From NCBI GenBank assembly GCA_039090855.1, contig CM077012.1, positions 140,464,541-140,528,540 on the forward strand: a stretch of 64,000 nt of DNA, read 5' to 3'. Position 1 is the first letter of the stretch. Every line of letters starts with the position of its first letter. The stretch is from Macrothele yani (Eukaryota > Arthropoda > Arachnida > Araneae > Macrothelidae). The notes beneath the pieces are model-generated. The model made no database searches. It saw only the letters and a list, made by a program, of their open reading frames with translations, and had not been told where the DNA came from. Positions 1 to 10,582 of the stretch are shown piece by piece. Both the position numbers and the translations under genes were made by a program.

Positions 1-1178
1 ACACCATGAAGGAATGCTCGAAAACGGACCAAACTGCACACACAGATAGCCAAGTAGGTCCTGAATAACTGATTTAATTGTCACATACAGACTAGGCTCC
101 AGTGGCCGAATATACAGGATGATCAATAAGCAGTGTGGCCTCCATTTTCGGCGATACAGCGTTGAATCCGACGTGGCAATGAGAGTCCGAATAGAGTTCT
201 GGGATATCGTAGACCATGTGGGATAAAACGGCGTTTGGGATGCCCTGCAGATACGGTAGTCCCAAGGGCCGCAGCACCTCGTCAACATAGCGGTGTGCCG
301 TTAACATGCCAGTAATGCGTACCAGCGGTGAGTGGTTGTTGGCGTTGATAGCAGCCCATACCATGATTTTACGTTGCCAGGCCATGTGGCACTCCACAAT
401 GGCGGAGGAATTCACCCGTTGGCCACTTCGCCTCCAGAGTCTCGCACAGCGATTACGCGTGGTGAGACAGAACAGTGAATCTTCTCTGAACACCACACTG
501 TCCCATTCGGCACCCCACACAGCTCTGGAGAGACACCTCGCCAAACGGTGACGACGATGGCTCGCTATTAAAGATAGCCTTCTCAACGAACGCAGCCAAT
601 CTGCGCGACACTGTCCGCGTCGATATCGGAGCATCCAAGCCTCCCCGTACACTACGCAAAATGTTGCCCCTTTGTGACCCGTGGGTTGCTACAGCATGAC
701 GTCAGACGCGACGATCTGATAGCTCGGACGTCCGTCTCCGTGCTCTGGTCCCCCCTACGATGCTGCACAGATCCTTTCTGGGACCACTGTCTTTAAATGC
801 GACCGACGGTTGTCGCATCACGTTATGTTTTTTCCGCAGTAGGACGCAAGGAGAATACGGCGGTACGAGGAGCTACGATTACACCTCTCGTGAACTCATC
901 CGTTTGACGAAATCGCGTACGACTTCATCTTTACGTCATTGGCACCCCTTGGTCGTTCTTCAGACACGGTTACAGCAGAACCACTCACTTCTTGCGGCCG
1001 TGACGACATCTCGACTGATTGCCTCACGGGCTGGTTGTCCGCTTATATCCCGCGCGCAGTTCGTGCAATTGTCCTGCCAATGCGATCATTTCCGTAACTT
1101 GTACATGTGCAACCACACTACAATTTGCATGGCGTTGCGTTCACGTCTTCGTGGTGTGGCATTTTCTGTCAGGTAGTG
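1..1178 (-). mobile_element. Tc1-like DNA transposon (family G), left end outside or lost
   Basis: The right end reads ...GTAGTG followed by TA at 1179-1180. Read on the minus strand this gives a Tc1-type terminus CACTACCTGACAGAAAATG next to a TA target site. The matching terminus is not visible in bases 1-90, so the left end is beyond the window or deleted. The interior encodes a degenerate transposase on the minus strand. This family differs in terminal sequence from the other Tc1-like elements in the window. Confidence 0.7.
92..1000 (-). pseudogene. Tc1-like transposase remnant
   Basis: The longest open piece (92-652) shows the Tc1 core: a VVFREDS block at the first catalytic Asp region, VWAAI, then QRYVDEVL-like and LPYLQ blocks. 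The second catalytic Asp block (normally QQDNARPH) and the third acidic residue are missing. The frame jumps from YLQGIPNAV straight to a C-terminal segment containing SPKMEATLL, so about 60 residues are deleted. The N-terminal DNA-binding half lies upstream at about 660-1000 in shifted frames with stops, with an FTRGVIVA motif typical of the first helix-turn-helix. It cannot make an active enzyme. Confidence 0.7.
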
Positions 1179-1250
1179 TACATTCATGTGTAATATACAA
1201 GTACTTCGGTTATGGAGTGTAACCGAGGTTCAAGACGATGATGATAAATA

Positions 1251-2653
1251 CACTGCTGGCCACCCAAAATGCAACACCAAGAAGGACACGAGATAGCAAA
1301 GCCAGATTTACTGGACACATAACAACAGATACAAAGATGAAACGATTAAGCTAACAAGCCCGTGCGACTTGCGGAATACGCAAACATCAATAGTTCGTGT
1401 GGCCCCCATGGCTGGCAATAATGGCCGCTACACGCCGCGGCATCGAACGAAAGAGGCTTTGGATGTGGGCTTGGGGATATGTCGGTCCAGGCTGCTTCCA
1501 CACGTTGCCACAGTTCATCAGGCGTAGCCGCGGATGGTGCTTGCCGGGCCACTCGGCTGCCGATCAGCTACCAGACGTGTTCGATGGGCGACATATCGAG
1601 AGAACAGGCGAGCCACGGCAGCAGTGACACCTGGTGGGCCGTGAAGAGTTGTTGCACGATGCGTGCCACGTGCGGGCGCGCATTGTCCTGTTGAAACGTG
1701 GCCGCTGACAGGTCCTGCAGGTAAGGGAGAACTACGGGCTCCAAAACGTCGGAGATGTATCGGTAGCTGTTGAGTGTACCGGCGATGCGTGCCAGTGGGG
1801 TGCGGGTGTCACATCCAATTGCGCCCCAAACCATAACGCCAGGCGACGGACCGGTATGGCGATGCATAATGCAGGCGTCATACAGTCTCTCGCCGCGGCA
1901 CCGCCACACGGGGATCTGACCATCGTGGTGTTGCAGGCAGAAGCAGGATTCGTCGGAGAAGACAATGTCATGCCATTCCGTAGTCCAGGTGCGGCGTTCA
2001 ACGGCCCACTGCCGTCGCACTCGCCGGTGGTGTAACGTCAATGGTAATCGGAGCAATGGGTGCCGTGCGACAAGTCTCCGCTCCTGCAGACGACGTCGAA
2101 CGGTACGTGCTGACACAGGTTGTTGCGCAACACACCTTAATTCTTGCGCTAACGTTCATGATGTGGCGGTGCGAGCCGTCAATGCCCGCCGCAGAACATG
2201 CCGGTCCTCTCGTTCGGTGGTGTGCCGTGGTTGCGGCAATCGCTCACGTCGGTCCGTCCGTCCCTCCCTCCTGCACCCACCGAATCCATATTCGCCTCAC
2301 TGTTGCTGGATGTCGTCCCACACGGGCGCCGATGTCTCGGTACGATAAACCGCTCTCGCGATAAGCCACTATTTGTCCTCTGTCGAACTCCGAAACGTGC
2401 TGGAATGACTGCCGTATTCGGCGACGAGGCACCAGGAAGCTTCCCAAGCACAGGTACGGCAGCACAACACACTTCCACTACTTACACCCCGCCTTATGTG
2501 CACCCTTCTTATAGTGCTTCTCGGTGGCACATGATTTGCATATGCCCTGCAATGCTAATCGTTTGCATGTCCTCTCGCGGGCGACGCATGCTGCGAATTT
2601 GAGTCCAATCGGATGCTTCCTTCTTGGTGTTGCATTTTGGGTGGCCAGCAGTG
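1251..2653 (-). mobile_element. Tc1-like DNA transposon (family A), copy 1
   Basis: Complete element of 1403 bp. It begins CACTGCTGGCCACCCAAAAT and ends with the reverse complement, and is flanked by TA at 1249-1250 and 2654-2655, the usual Tc1/mariner target duplication. The inverted ends extend about 35 bp with near identity. It carries one transposase gene on the minus strand. A sister copy with the same ends lies at 4238-5634. Confidence 0.93.
1346..2465 (-). pseudogene. Tc1-like DD34E transposase, frameshifted
   Basis: Cut-and-paste transposase in at least three frame blocks. Block 2244-2465 carries the N-terminal paired-type helix-turn-helix (FDRGQIVAYRESGLSYRDIG). Block 1568-2116 carries the catalytic domain, with Asp in IVFSDES, VMVWGAI, Asp in QQDNARPH and Glu in SPIEHVW. 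The last Asp and Glu are 34 residues apart (DD34E). A TAG stop follows EHVW directly, and the C-terminal block continues at 1346-1552 with a further shift. All three catalytic residues survive, but the reading frame is broken at least twice. Family function is established; inactivity is inferred from the frameshifts and stop. Confidence 0.88.
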
Positions 2654-2655
2654 TA

Positions 2656-3403
2656 GATGTAAACAATTGACAAACAGTGACATGAAATAATAGGTTCCGA
2701 CAAATACGCTGGTCATTGAACAGTTGTCACCTCGCCGAACATAAGCTGGAAGCCGACGTGGGCAGAAGGAGTGACATACAGTTACATACTGGTAAAGGCG
2801 CAGCGAATGAAAATGAATACAATAGAACAAAAATGCTAACCTTCATGAGGTTTATACAAACACATATTATGTAGCAGGAAAGCCATTTCGGCATTTGTCA
2901 CTTTGTCGAACAAGTGTCGTAAGCAGATTTTCATGGGTTGAATGGCAGCCTACTAAATACGAACGAAGTGAACCGCCAGCCCCACAAGGCCTAAATATAA
3001 ACTAGGAGTCAAAAAGTAAGTAGCGAAGAAAGGATTATTGCGTAAACCACATAACATAAAGGCCGCGATTATGCGTCCCAGTAACAAACGAGAAACCCAT
3101 GACAAGAACTTACATAACACGGAAAAAGTATAGTAACAAAAAATGTGAATCATAAAACCTGTTGAACGCAATTTAACAATACTAAATTCACAGGTCAAGG
3201 ATTACAAACAAATGCACAGGGAAGATATAAAAATGTAACAGGTAATAGAAAAAACAGGATGATAATAATGATGAGATGAGGATGACAAGAAAATTAATAT
3301 TACTTGCTGACAATATGTACAAAAACACGAATGTGAGAAGATACATTTATGAGGTCTGTACAAGCACCACCGGGGTGAGCGGAACATGTATACATAACAT
3401 ATA
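2656..3403. other. Unassigned intergenic or intronic DNA
   Basis: AT-rich sequence with only short chance ORFs. I see no protein motif, terminal repeat or RNA gene in it. Confidence 0.5.
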
Positions 3404-3831
3404 CAAGGTGCCCAGTAAAGTCCTTTCTCAGCCCCGTAACTTTCGAACGTCGGCAGCTATAGCCATAAAAACGGTGCCTAGGTATAGTAAAGTGGCTATG
3501 CGCTATTCGACGAGACCGCTTACAGCGCCTCCTAGCGGCAAACAAGCAAACCAGCGTTGTATGCGTTCTATTCTTAGCATTCATGTGCGCAAGGCATCTT
3601 TTCGCACTAAATCGATGCTGCTCTACAATTTTGTAATTGACTATTTTCCTGTATCTTGTCTAGTTTTTGAAATCGGCAAGCGAACTCCTGACTTTGCCGC
3701 TAGAAGGCGCTGTAAGCGGTCTCACCGAATAGCGCATAATCCCTTTACTATACCTAGACACCGTTTTTATGGCTATAGCTGTCGGCGTTCGAAAGTTACG
3801 GGGATGAGAAAGGACTTTAGTGGGCACCTTG
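3404..3831. mobile_element. MITE with about 150-bp terminal inverted repeats
   Basis: 428-bp non-coding element starting CAAGGTGCCCAGTAAAGTCC and ending with the inverted form, flanked by TA at 3402-3403 and 3832-3833. The two arms, roughly 3404-3550 and 3685-3831, are inverted copies of each other at high identity; both contain a GCTATAGC-type motif and a CGGT(G)CC block. The middle is unique and short. The TA duplication and lack of coding capacity fit a non-autonomous Tc1/mariner-type MITE. ORFs called on either strand here are shadows of the arms. Confidence 0.85.
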
Positions 3832-3833
3832 TA

Positions 3834-4235
3834 TATCACGCAACATATATAAAATGTACAAACAGTTATATTCAGAAGAAAAAATAAAACATTGCGCTCC
3901 TTCAATCGAAAACGCAAGGCTCTACGTGTCTCTCCTATATACGAAGCGTCTCACTTACATGCAATTTGATAAACTCCCCACGAATGTTTGTCTTCAACAT
4001 AGTCTCTTTGATCCTAAAAAGTTAATTTTAAATTGATTCTTAAACATATAAAGGTTTTGAGAATTTTTGCGTTTCGATTGGAGGAGCACAAGACCTATAT
4101 TCTGATCTGTAACCCGAAGAAGTCATCGATGGCTAAACAGTTACGAAAAGGACCCTAGATTTCTCTTTGAAGAAGCAAAACTAATTGACAAGCCAGATTC
4201 AACCATCAAACTTCATACTTTGGAGGCTATTTATA
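3834..4235. other. Unassigned AT-rich DNA
   Basis: About 400 bp between the MITE and the next Tc1-like element. No motif or repeat is recognised. Confidence 0.5.
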
Positions 4236-4237
4236 TA

Positions 4238-5634
4238 CACTGCTGGCCACCCAAAATGCAACACCAAGAAGGACACGAGACAGCAAAGCCAGATTTACTG
4301 GACACATAACAACAGATACAAAGATGAAACGATTGAGCTTACATGCCCGTGCGACTTGCGCAACACGCAGACATCAATAGTTCGTGTGGCTCCCATGGCT
4401 GACAATAACGGCCGCTACAAGCCGCGGCATCGAACGAAAGAGGCTTTGGATGTGGGCTTGGGGTTTGTCGGTCCAGGCTGCTTCCACACGTTGCCACAGT
4501 TCATCAGGTGTAGCCGCGGGTGGTGCTTGCCGGGCCACTCAGTTGCCGATCAGCGATCAGACGTGTTCAATGGGCGACATATCGGAAGAACAGGCGGGCC
4601 ACGGCAGCAGTGACACCTGGTGGGCCGTGAAGAATTGTTGCCGGGCGCGCACTGTCCTGTTGAAACGTGGCCGCTGTCAGGTCCTGCAGGTAAGGGAGAA
4701 CTACAGGCTCCAAAATGTCAGACATGTAGCGGTGGCTGTTGAGTGTACCGGCGATGCGTACCAGAAGGGTGCGGGTGTCATATCCAATTGCGCCCCAAAC
4801 CATAACGCCAGGCGACGGACCGGTATGGCGATGCATAATGCAGGCGTCATACAGCCTTTCGCCACGATACCGCCACACTCGGACCTGACCATCGTAGTGT
4901 TGCAGGCAGAAGCGGGATTCGTCGGAGAAGACAATGTCGTGCCATTCCGTAGTCCAGGTGCGGCGTTCAACGGCCCACTGCCGCCGCACTCGCCGGTAGT
5001 GTAACGTCAATGGTAATCGGAGCAATGGGTGCCGTGCGACAGGTCCCCGCTCCTGCAAACGACGTCGAACGGTATGGGCTGACACAGGTTGTTACGCAAC
5101 ACACCCTTATTCCTGCGCTAACGTTTGTGATGTGGCAGTGTGAGTTGTCAATGCCCGCCGCACAACATGCCGGTCCTTCGGATCGGTGGTGTGCCGCGGC
5201 TGCGGCAATCGCTCACGTTGGTCCATCCGTCCCTTCTGCACCCACCTAATCCATACTAACCTCACTGTGGCTGGATGTCGTCGCACACGGGTGCCGATGT
5301 CTCGATACGATAAATCGCTGTCGCAATAAGCCACTATTCGTCCTCTGTCGAACTCCGAAACGTGCTGGAATGACTGCCGTATTCTGCGACGAGGCATCAG
5401 GAAGCTTCCCACGCACAGGTCCGGCAGCACAACAAACTTCCACTACCACTACTTACACCCCGCATTCTGTGAACCCTTCTTATAGTGCTTCTCGGTGGCG
5501 TGCCGGCGCTCATGATTTGCATATGCCCTGCAATGCTAATCGTTTGCATGTCCTCTCGCGGGTGACGCATGCTGCGAATTTCAGGCCAATCGGATGCGTC
5601 CTTCTTGGTATTGCATTTTGGGTGGCCAGCAGTG
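4238..5634 (-). mobile_element. Tc1-like DNA transposon (family A), copy 2
   Basis: 1397-bp sister of the element at 1251-2653 with the same CACTGCTGGCC ends and TA duplications at 4236-4237 and 5635-5636. Its right-hand TA is also the left-hand TA of the next transposon (family C, starting 5637), so it inserted exactly at the boundary of a resident element, or the reverse. Transposase is on the minus strand. Confidence 0.93.
4440..5430 (-). pseudogene. Tc1-like transposase, frameshifted by a small deletion
   Basis: Same protein as in copy 1. The helix-turn-helix block (5107-5430) contains FDRGRIVAYCDSDLSYRDIG; the catalytic block (4567-5085) contains IVFSDES and VMVWGAI. After QQDSARP the frame is lost through a deletion of about 17 bp near 4640 relative to copy 1. 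The third catalytic residue region lies in another frame at about 4540-4590. QQDN has become QQDS. Inactive. Confidence 0.85.
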
Positions 5635-6035
5635 TACACTGAAGTGCCAGAAAAACTGGTATACCAGTCTAATACTTGGTAGGTCCCCCACGGGAGCGCA
5701 GGACTGCAGAAATACGACGGTGCATGAACTCCACTAGCTTCTGGTAATATGCTGTAGGCAATGCGCACCATACTTCCTGCAGAGCGTTCCACAATTCGGG
5801 TGTATTCTGAGGTCTCGGATTCCTGTGTTCTATAGCTATTGCATGGCATCCCAAATGTGTTCTATCAAGTTCAGATCTGGGGACTTGGGTGGGAATGGCA
5901 ACACCCCAAACTCAGATGACTGCTTCTTTAACCAAAATGTGGCGTCCCGATACTTGTGTGGAGGTGCATTGTACTGTTGGAACAGGCCCAACGCATCAGC
6001 ATGAATGCAGGACATAAACGGGTGTACCTCGTCAG

Positions 6036-7838
6036 CTAGTTCACAGTTGAATTTCCTTACGTCTTCAAAAGTATCACTGAAGACGTAAGGAAATTCAACT
6101 GTGAACTAGTGAGGAAAGCAATTGAAAACAACCAAAGCCTAAAGATAGCAAAGGGACATCTCAGTAAGGGAAAAAAACAGATTATGGCACTGAGAAAAGA
6201 AGATGGTTCTGTAACAAGAAATAGAGGCAAAATTTTGACAAGAGTGAAAGATTTCTACTCCAAATTATATGAAAGGGATGATACATGTACTCCAGACATC
6301 ATGAAAGATACCAGTACCAGAGTTCCTCCAGTCCTTCCAGCAGAAGTTGCACATGCAATCAAGAACATGAAGCGAGGAAAAGCTCCAGGAGAAGATGGAA
6401 TTACTGTAGACATCATACAAGAAGCAAGTGGAGAAATCGAAACAGTACTCGCCCAAATTTTCACTCGATGCCTTAATGAAGGGAAGATTCCTGAGGATTG
6501 GAACACCGCTACAATGATCCTGCTACATAAGAAAGGTGACATTGAGGATCTCGGAAACTACAGACCTATCAGCCTCCTATCAGTAGTTTATAAAATCTTC
6601 ACTAAAGTTCTTTCACACCGCTTGAAGGTAACACTGGACATGGCTCAACCGAGAGAACAAGCTGGATTCAGGAGTGGCTACAGCACAATAGATCATATCC
6701 ACGTGCTGAGAGAACTAATTGAAAGAGCGAGGGAATATGAACTTCCATTGTGCATGGCTTTTATCGATTATGAAAAAGCCTTTGATTCGGTGAAACCATC
6801 GGCAGTTACAATGGCTCTGAAAACCTGCGGTATTGAAGATGCATACATTAATATTATTAATAACATCTATGAAAATGCAAGTGCAAAGATTAGGCTGTTT
6901 GAAAATACAACACACGTAAAAATTGGAAAGGGAGTGAGACAAGGTGACACCATATCTCCGAAGCTCTTTAATGCCACATTAGAGGGTGTTTTTCAGTCGC
7001 TGAGCTGGGAAAACAAGGGGATAAAGATTAATGGAGATTATCTAACCCACCTTCGTTTTGCTGATGACGTAGTCATTTTTGCAACTACCCCATCAGAGCT
7101 GCAGAGTATGATCCAGGAACTTGCTGACAAGAGTAAAGAAGTGGGATTAAACATGAACTTTCAGAAGACAAAAGTGATGTTCAATGCTTTTACAAGAAAT
7201 GAAGATTTATCGATTGATGGAGAAAAGCTGGAGATAACAGACACGTACGTTTATCTTGGACAGCAGATATCAAGTGAGGGTCACATTGATGAAGAAATTA
7301 ATCGGCGTACAAAGCTTGCCTGGAGAGCTTTTGGAAGAAACAGCATTATTTTCAAGAGCAATATGCCATTAAGTCTTAAAAGAAAAGTGTTTGATCAATG
7401 CATCCTTCCAGTGCTTACGTATGGTGCAGAGACGTGGACCTTAACTAAAAGAGACATACAAAGGCTGCAAACAACTCAAAGAAGCATGGAGAGGTGCATG
7501 CTTGGTGTAACCAGGAGAGATAAGAAGAGGAACTCGTGGATCCGAAAAATGACAAGAGTGGAAGACATCATGATCAGAGTTAAATCCCTGAAATGGCAAT
7601 GGGCTGGACATACTGCCAGAAGGACAGATCATCGATGGACAGCCGAAATTTTAGATTGGATTCCAAGGGACAGGAAAAGACCCAGAAGAAGACCACATGG
7701 GAGATGGGTGGATGAAATTCGAAAGTATGCAGGGGTGACATGGAGGAGACTGGCACAAGACAGACCGTTGTGGAGGAAACTTGGGGAGACCTTCGTCCAG
7801 CAGTGGATTGATAATGGTTGACAATGATGATGATGATG
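6036..7838 (+). mobile_element. RTE-clade LINE, 5'-truncated with a 5' inversion
   Basis: Non-LTR retrotransposon inserted in the family C transposon. A 10-bp target duplication acctcgtcag flanks it at 6026-6035 and 7839-7848. The 3' end is a short (GAT)n tail after the stop codon, as in the other RTE copies here. The 5' end is truncated, and its first 32 bases (6036-6067) are a perfect inverted copy of 6078-6109, 10 bp away. Compared with the near full-length copy at 47226-50404 it lacks the endonuclease. Confidence 0.92.
6109..7821 (+). CDS. RTE reverse transcriptase, 5'-partial but open
   Basis: Open for 570 codons to the natural stop after QQWIDNG, so this is the cleanest coding stretch in the window although the start and endonuclease domain are missing. 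RT motifs in order: FIDYEKAFDSV (motif A), GVRQGDTISP (motif B), RFADDVVIF (motif C, both catalytic Asp present), GLNMNFQKTKV (motif D). The C-terminal domain has the RTE-typical WQWAGHTARRTDHRW block. The enzyme copies LINE RNA into DNA at the target nick. Without an endonuclease and promoter region this copy is not autonomous. Confidence 0.92.
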   Translation: MRKAIENNQSLKIAKGHLSKGKKQIMALRKEDGSVTRNRGKILTRVKDFYSKLYERDDTCTPDIMKDTSTRVPPVLPAEVAHAIKNMKRGKAPGEDGITVDIIQEASGEIETVLAQIFTRCLNEGKIPEDWNTATMILLHKKGDIEDLGNYRPISLLSVVYKIFTKVLSHRLKVTLDMAQPREQAGFRSGYSTIDHIHVLRELIERAREYELPLCMAFIDYEKAFDSVKPSAVTMALKTCGIEDAYINIINNIYENASAKIRLFENTTHVKIGKGVRQGDTISPKLFNATLEGVFQSLSWENKGIKINGDYLTHLRFADDVVIFATTPSELQSMIQELADKSKEVGLNMNFQKTKVMFNAFTRNEDLSIDGEKLEITDTYVYLGQQISSEGHIDEEINRRTKLAWRAFGRNSIIFKSNMPLSLKRKVFDQCILPVLTYGAETWTLTKRDIQRLQTTQRSMERCMLGVTRRDKKRNSWIRKMTRVEDIMIRVKSLKWQWAGHTARRTDHRWTAEILDWIPRDRKRPRRRPHGRWVDEIRKYAGVTWRRLAQDRPLWRKLGETFVQQWIDNG

Positions 7839-8656
7839 ACCTCGTCAGAAAAGATGCGCACATAGCGTTGGCCGGTCACAGACGTTCGTAGACGTACCAG
7901 TGGTCCCAGTGAAGTTAATCTAAACACACCCCACACCATTACGGACCCCCCACCAGCCGGTACAGTTCCTTGTTGACAGGTGGGATCCATGGTTTCATGG
8001 GGTTTGCGCCACACACGAATCCTTCCATCTGCCCGATACAGTTGGAAACGCAACTCGACAGACCAGCTTAATTGTTTCCAGTCATCAAGTGACCAGTGGC
8101 GGTGTTGCCTTGCCCAAGCGAGGCGCACAGCTCTGTGTCATGCACCCATTAAGAGGATTCGAGTTGGGCGTTGGCTCCCAAAGCCCATATTGTGCAGGGT
8201 ACGTTGCACAGTCCGGACGCTGATGCTTGTTGAGGCTCCAGGATTGAATTACGATGCTATCTGCGAGAGTGTCGCGTGAAACGATTTTTGGCAGCCGACG
8301 ATGGTCACGTTCACCCAATGTTTTTTTACTGCTACACTGGTATCGTAGGTTGGAGGTTTTTCCGGAATTCTTGTAGTCACGGTACACCCTTGCAATGGTC
8401 GTCCGTGAAAATTTGAACTTCGTTTCTACCTCCGAAATACTATGGCCCATCTTACGAGCGCCAACTATGACTCCGCGTTGAAAATCGCTTAAATCGTTAC
8501 TTGTCATTCTCATGCCGAAAACAGCTCTGACAGCTGGCAAGGATGTATATCGCTTTATAAACGCACTGGCGGACGCAACCGAGTACGCGCATAGGTGACG
8601 TTGCTATGCATTTTGCATAAGCTCGTCTGTACCAGTTTTTCTGGCACTTCAGTGTA

Positions 8657-9173
8657 TATCAGAATTCTTCGCAACCTGTAAATGGCGTGGCATCCACACC
8701 ATTTCTATCAAGCGCGTGACTGTAAACACCATTTATAACATCATGTATAATCTGAATATTCACGTGCCATTCGTTCTGATAAAGCTAGGTCAATACCCAG
8801 CGAAACCTTGGTCAACTTAAAAAACAAAATATTTGTGAGAAACGTTGTATTATCTTAATATATACTCGTATAAATCGTTACAAGATTGTAGTATCTGACT
8901 TCAAGAACAGTAACAATGATTTTGGACTCCAAGCATTGCTCGAACACAGTGAACGGCGACATTTTTATCAAGGAATTTCGAATTACGTTTTGTTCCTGGG
9001 TTCATTCCACGAGGAATTACAAAGGGCAGGTTGTGCGCGCATGACCATTTTATTATCTTTTTGTATTCACACCACAGTTAGTACCATTATTAAGTAGGCA
9101 AAAGAAGTTTTAGTTTTTTTTATCTGCCGCCGATTTTTTGTTTTTTTTACCTATATTTATTTGGATCTGGACC
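8657..9173. other. Unassigned AT-rich DNA
   Basis: About 500 bp with no recognised coding, repeat or RNA signal; ends in T-rich runs. Confidence 0.5.
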
Positions 9174-9175
9174 TA

Positions 9176-10580
9176 CACTCATGGACAATGAAATCTGCGC
9201 ACCAAGAAGGAAGCATCGGATTGAACTGAAATTTTATGGACGTAATGATACACATGATGGCAAAAACAGAGCTCCAGGACTATTACAGAGGGATCTATGG
9301 CACGCAGTCCGGTCATTTTCAATAGCGCGTCGCACCGCCTCATGCAGGGATATATGCTGCAATACGGTCCGGCATGGAGGCGAACAGACGCTTGATGTTG
9401 TCCTGCGGCAGACTGGCCCACATGTGTTGGACGGTGTGCTCCAAATCCCGAACAGTGCGGCAAGGCAGCAGCTGACGGTTCAACTGGCCCCACACATGCT
9501 AGATAGGGGACGTGTTCGGGGAGCGGGCAGGCCATGGAAGTGTCTGGACATTACGTAGGCAGTCCTGGGCAACCCGAGCTGTGTACGGCTGGCATCGATG
9601 GCAAAATAAAATTCAAATTCAATTATCCCGCTGGTATAGCGCACCTAGAATCCCGGCCAGGAACGGGAGTGCATGGGACCATAGGATCTCATCCACATAC
9701 CGCTGGCCCGTCAATAATCCACGTACCACTATTAGAGCTGATCGGCTATCAAAGGCAATGGCTCCCCAGACCATAATACCTGCAGTGGGGGAGGTGTGGC
9801 GCTCGATAGCGAGGTTGAAATGGTGCCGTTGAACCGGTGACCTCCACACCCGTACACGATGATCATCTATCCCCCAAACGAAGCGGAACTCATCGGAAAA
9901 CACCACACGTCGCCAGTCTGTTGCGTTCCACGTTTCTCTGGCCAGGCACCACTGTACACGGAGCCGGCGATGTTCCGGGTTAATAGCAGCACACGTAACG
10001 GGTGCTAGGATCGTAGATTCGCTTCCGCCAGGCGTCGGGAAATGGTTCGTGGACACAAAGGAGCCGCTACATCTGCCTGTATAGTGGACCGGGTCCCTGT
10101 GGGATCCGTCAATCCTCTCTACCGTTGGTCCTCCTGGCCCGTCCGGAGCTGCTCCGCAGTGTGGCTGTGCTGTCACGTGTCCACTGCTCTCAACACAGTC
10201 TGACGGTATGGTCAGAACGATCCACGTGGCGGGCTATACGGGGCACCGACCACCCTGCGGTTTTCAGCCTGATGATCAGACCTCTCTCAAAGTCTGTAAG
10301 TTGCGTAAATCGTCGTCTCTGGCGTCGACCTGGCATTCTTGTCACTCTGCACTCTTGCTTACGTCCGCCGGTGTTTTTCGCTTCCATGGGGCATCGACTA
10401 CACGCCGGTTTATATGACCGCCGGTTCGTGCATGCAGCGCGACCACAGGGTGTGAGGTCATGCGCACTCGCACCGAACGTGGATCATTTACATATCACCA
10501 CGCACTCTCTAGCTATTTGTAAAGTTTCGTGGTTGTAGCACGTTTCCTTCTAGGTGCGCAAATTTCATTGTCCCTGAGTG
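9176..10580 (-). mobile_element. Tc1-like DNA transposon (family B), copy 1
   Basis: 1405-bp element with ends CACTCATGGACAATGAAAT and the inverted form ...ATTTCATTGTCCCTGAGTG, flanked by TA at 9174-9175 and 10581-10582. A sister copy in the opposite orientation lies at 17527-18892. Transposase reads on the minus strand. Confidence 0.92.
9250..10387 (-). pseudogene. Tc1-like transposase with short filler insertion
   Basis: Block 10190-10387 has the DNA-binding part (FTQLTDFERGLIIRLKTAGW). Block 9619-10176 has the catalytic core: VVFSDEFRF (first Asp), GIMVWGAI, GQRYVDEIL, then LYQRDN. At about 9603-9645 the expected ARPHSA segment is replaced by about 40 bp of AT-rich unrelated sequence, which destroys the frame right after the second catalytic Asp (compare the sister copy at 18450-18480). 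The C-terminal part continues in another frame below 9600. Inactive. Confidence 0.85.
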
Positions 10581-10582
10581 TA

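Larger units (their letters stand above)
5669..8540 (-). pseudogene. Tc1-like transposase interrupted by the RTE insertion
   Basis: N-terminal part (8085-8540) has the helix-turn-helix with FQRGVIVGARKMGHSISE. The middle (7850-8128) has SVMVWGVF and QRYVRI; the LINE then interrupts the codons after SDEV. The C-terminal part resumes below 6035 with LGLFQQYNAPPH and NLIEHIWDAM. The second catalytic Asp is replaced by Tyr (QQYN). About 36 residues separate that position from the Glu, against 34 in family A. Frameshifts are also present in the N-terminal part. Dead copy. Confidence 0.85.
5637..8654 (-). mobile_element. Tc1-like DNA transposon (family C), copy 1, split by an RTE LINE
   Basis: Ends are CACTGAAGTGCCAGAAAAA and its inverted form, with TA at 5635-5636 and 8655-8656. 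Removing the LINE at 6036-7838 plus one copy of its 10-bp target duplication leaves about 1.2 kb, matching the uninterrupted copy at 51860-53069 (1210 bp). The transposase gene reads on the minus strand from about 8540 down to 5669. Confidence 0.92.

Noticed and set aside
3276..3917. ORFs of 203, 94 and 85 codons on both strands
   Set aside because: They are readings of the two inverted arms of the MITE at 3404-3831, which is why the plus and minus proteins share the same peptides.
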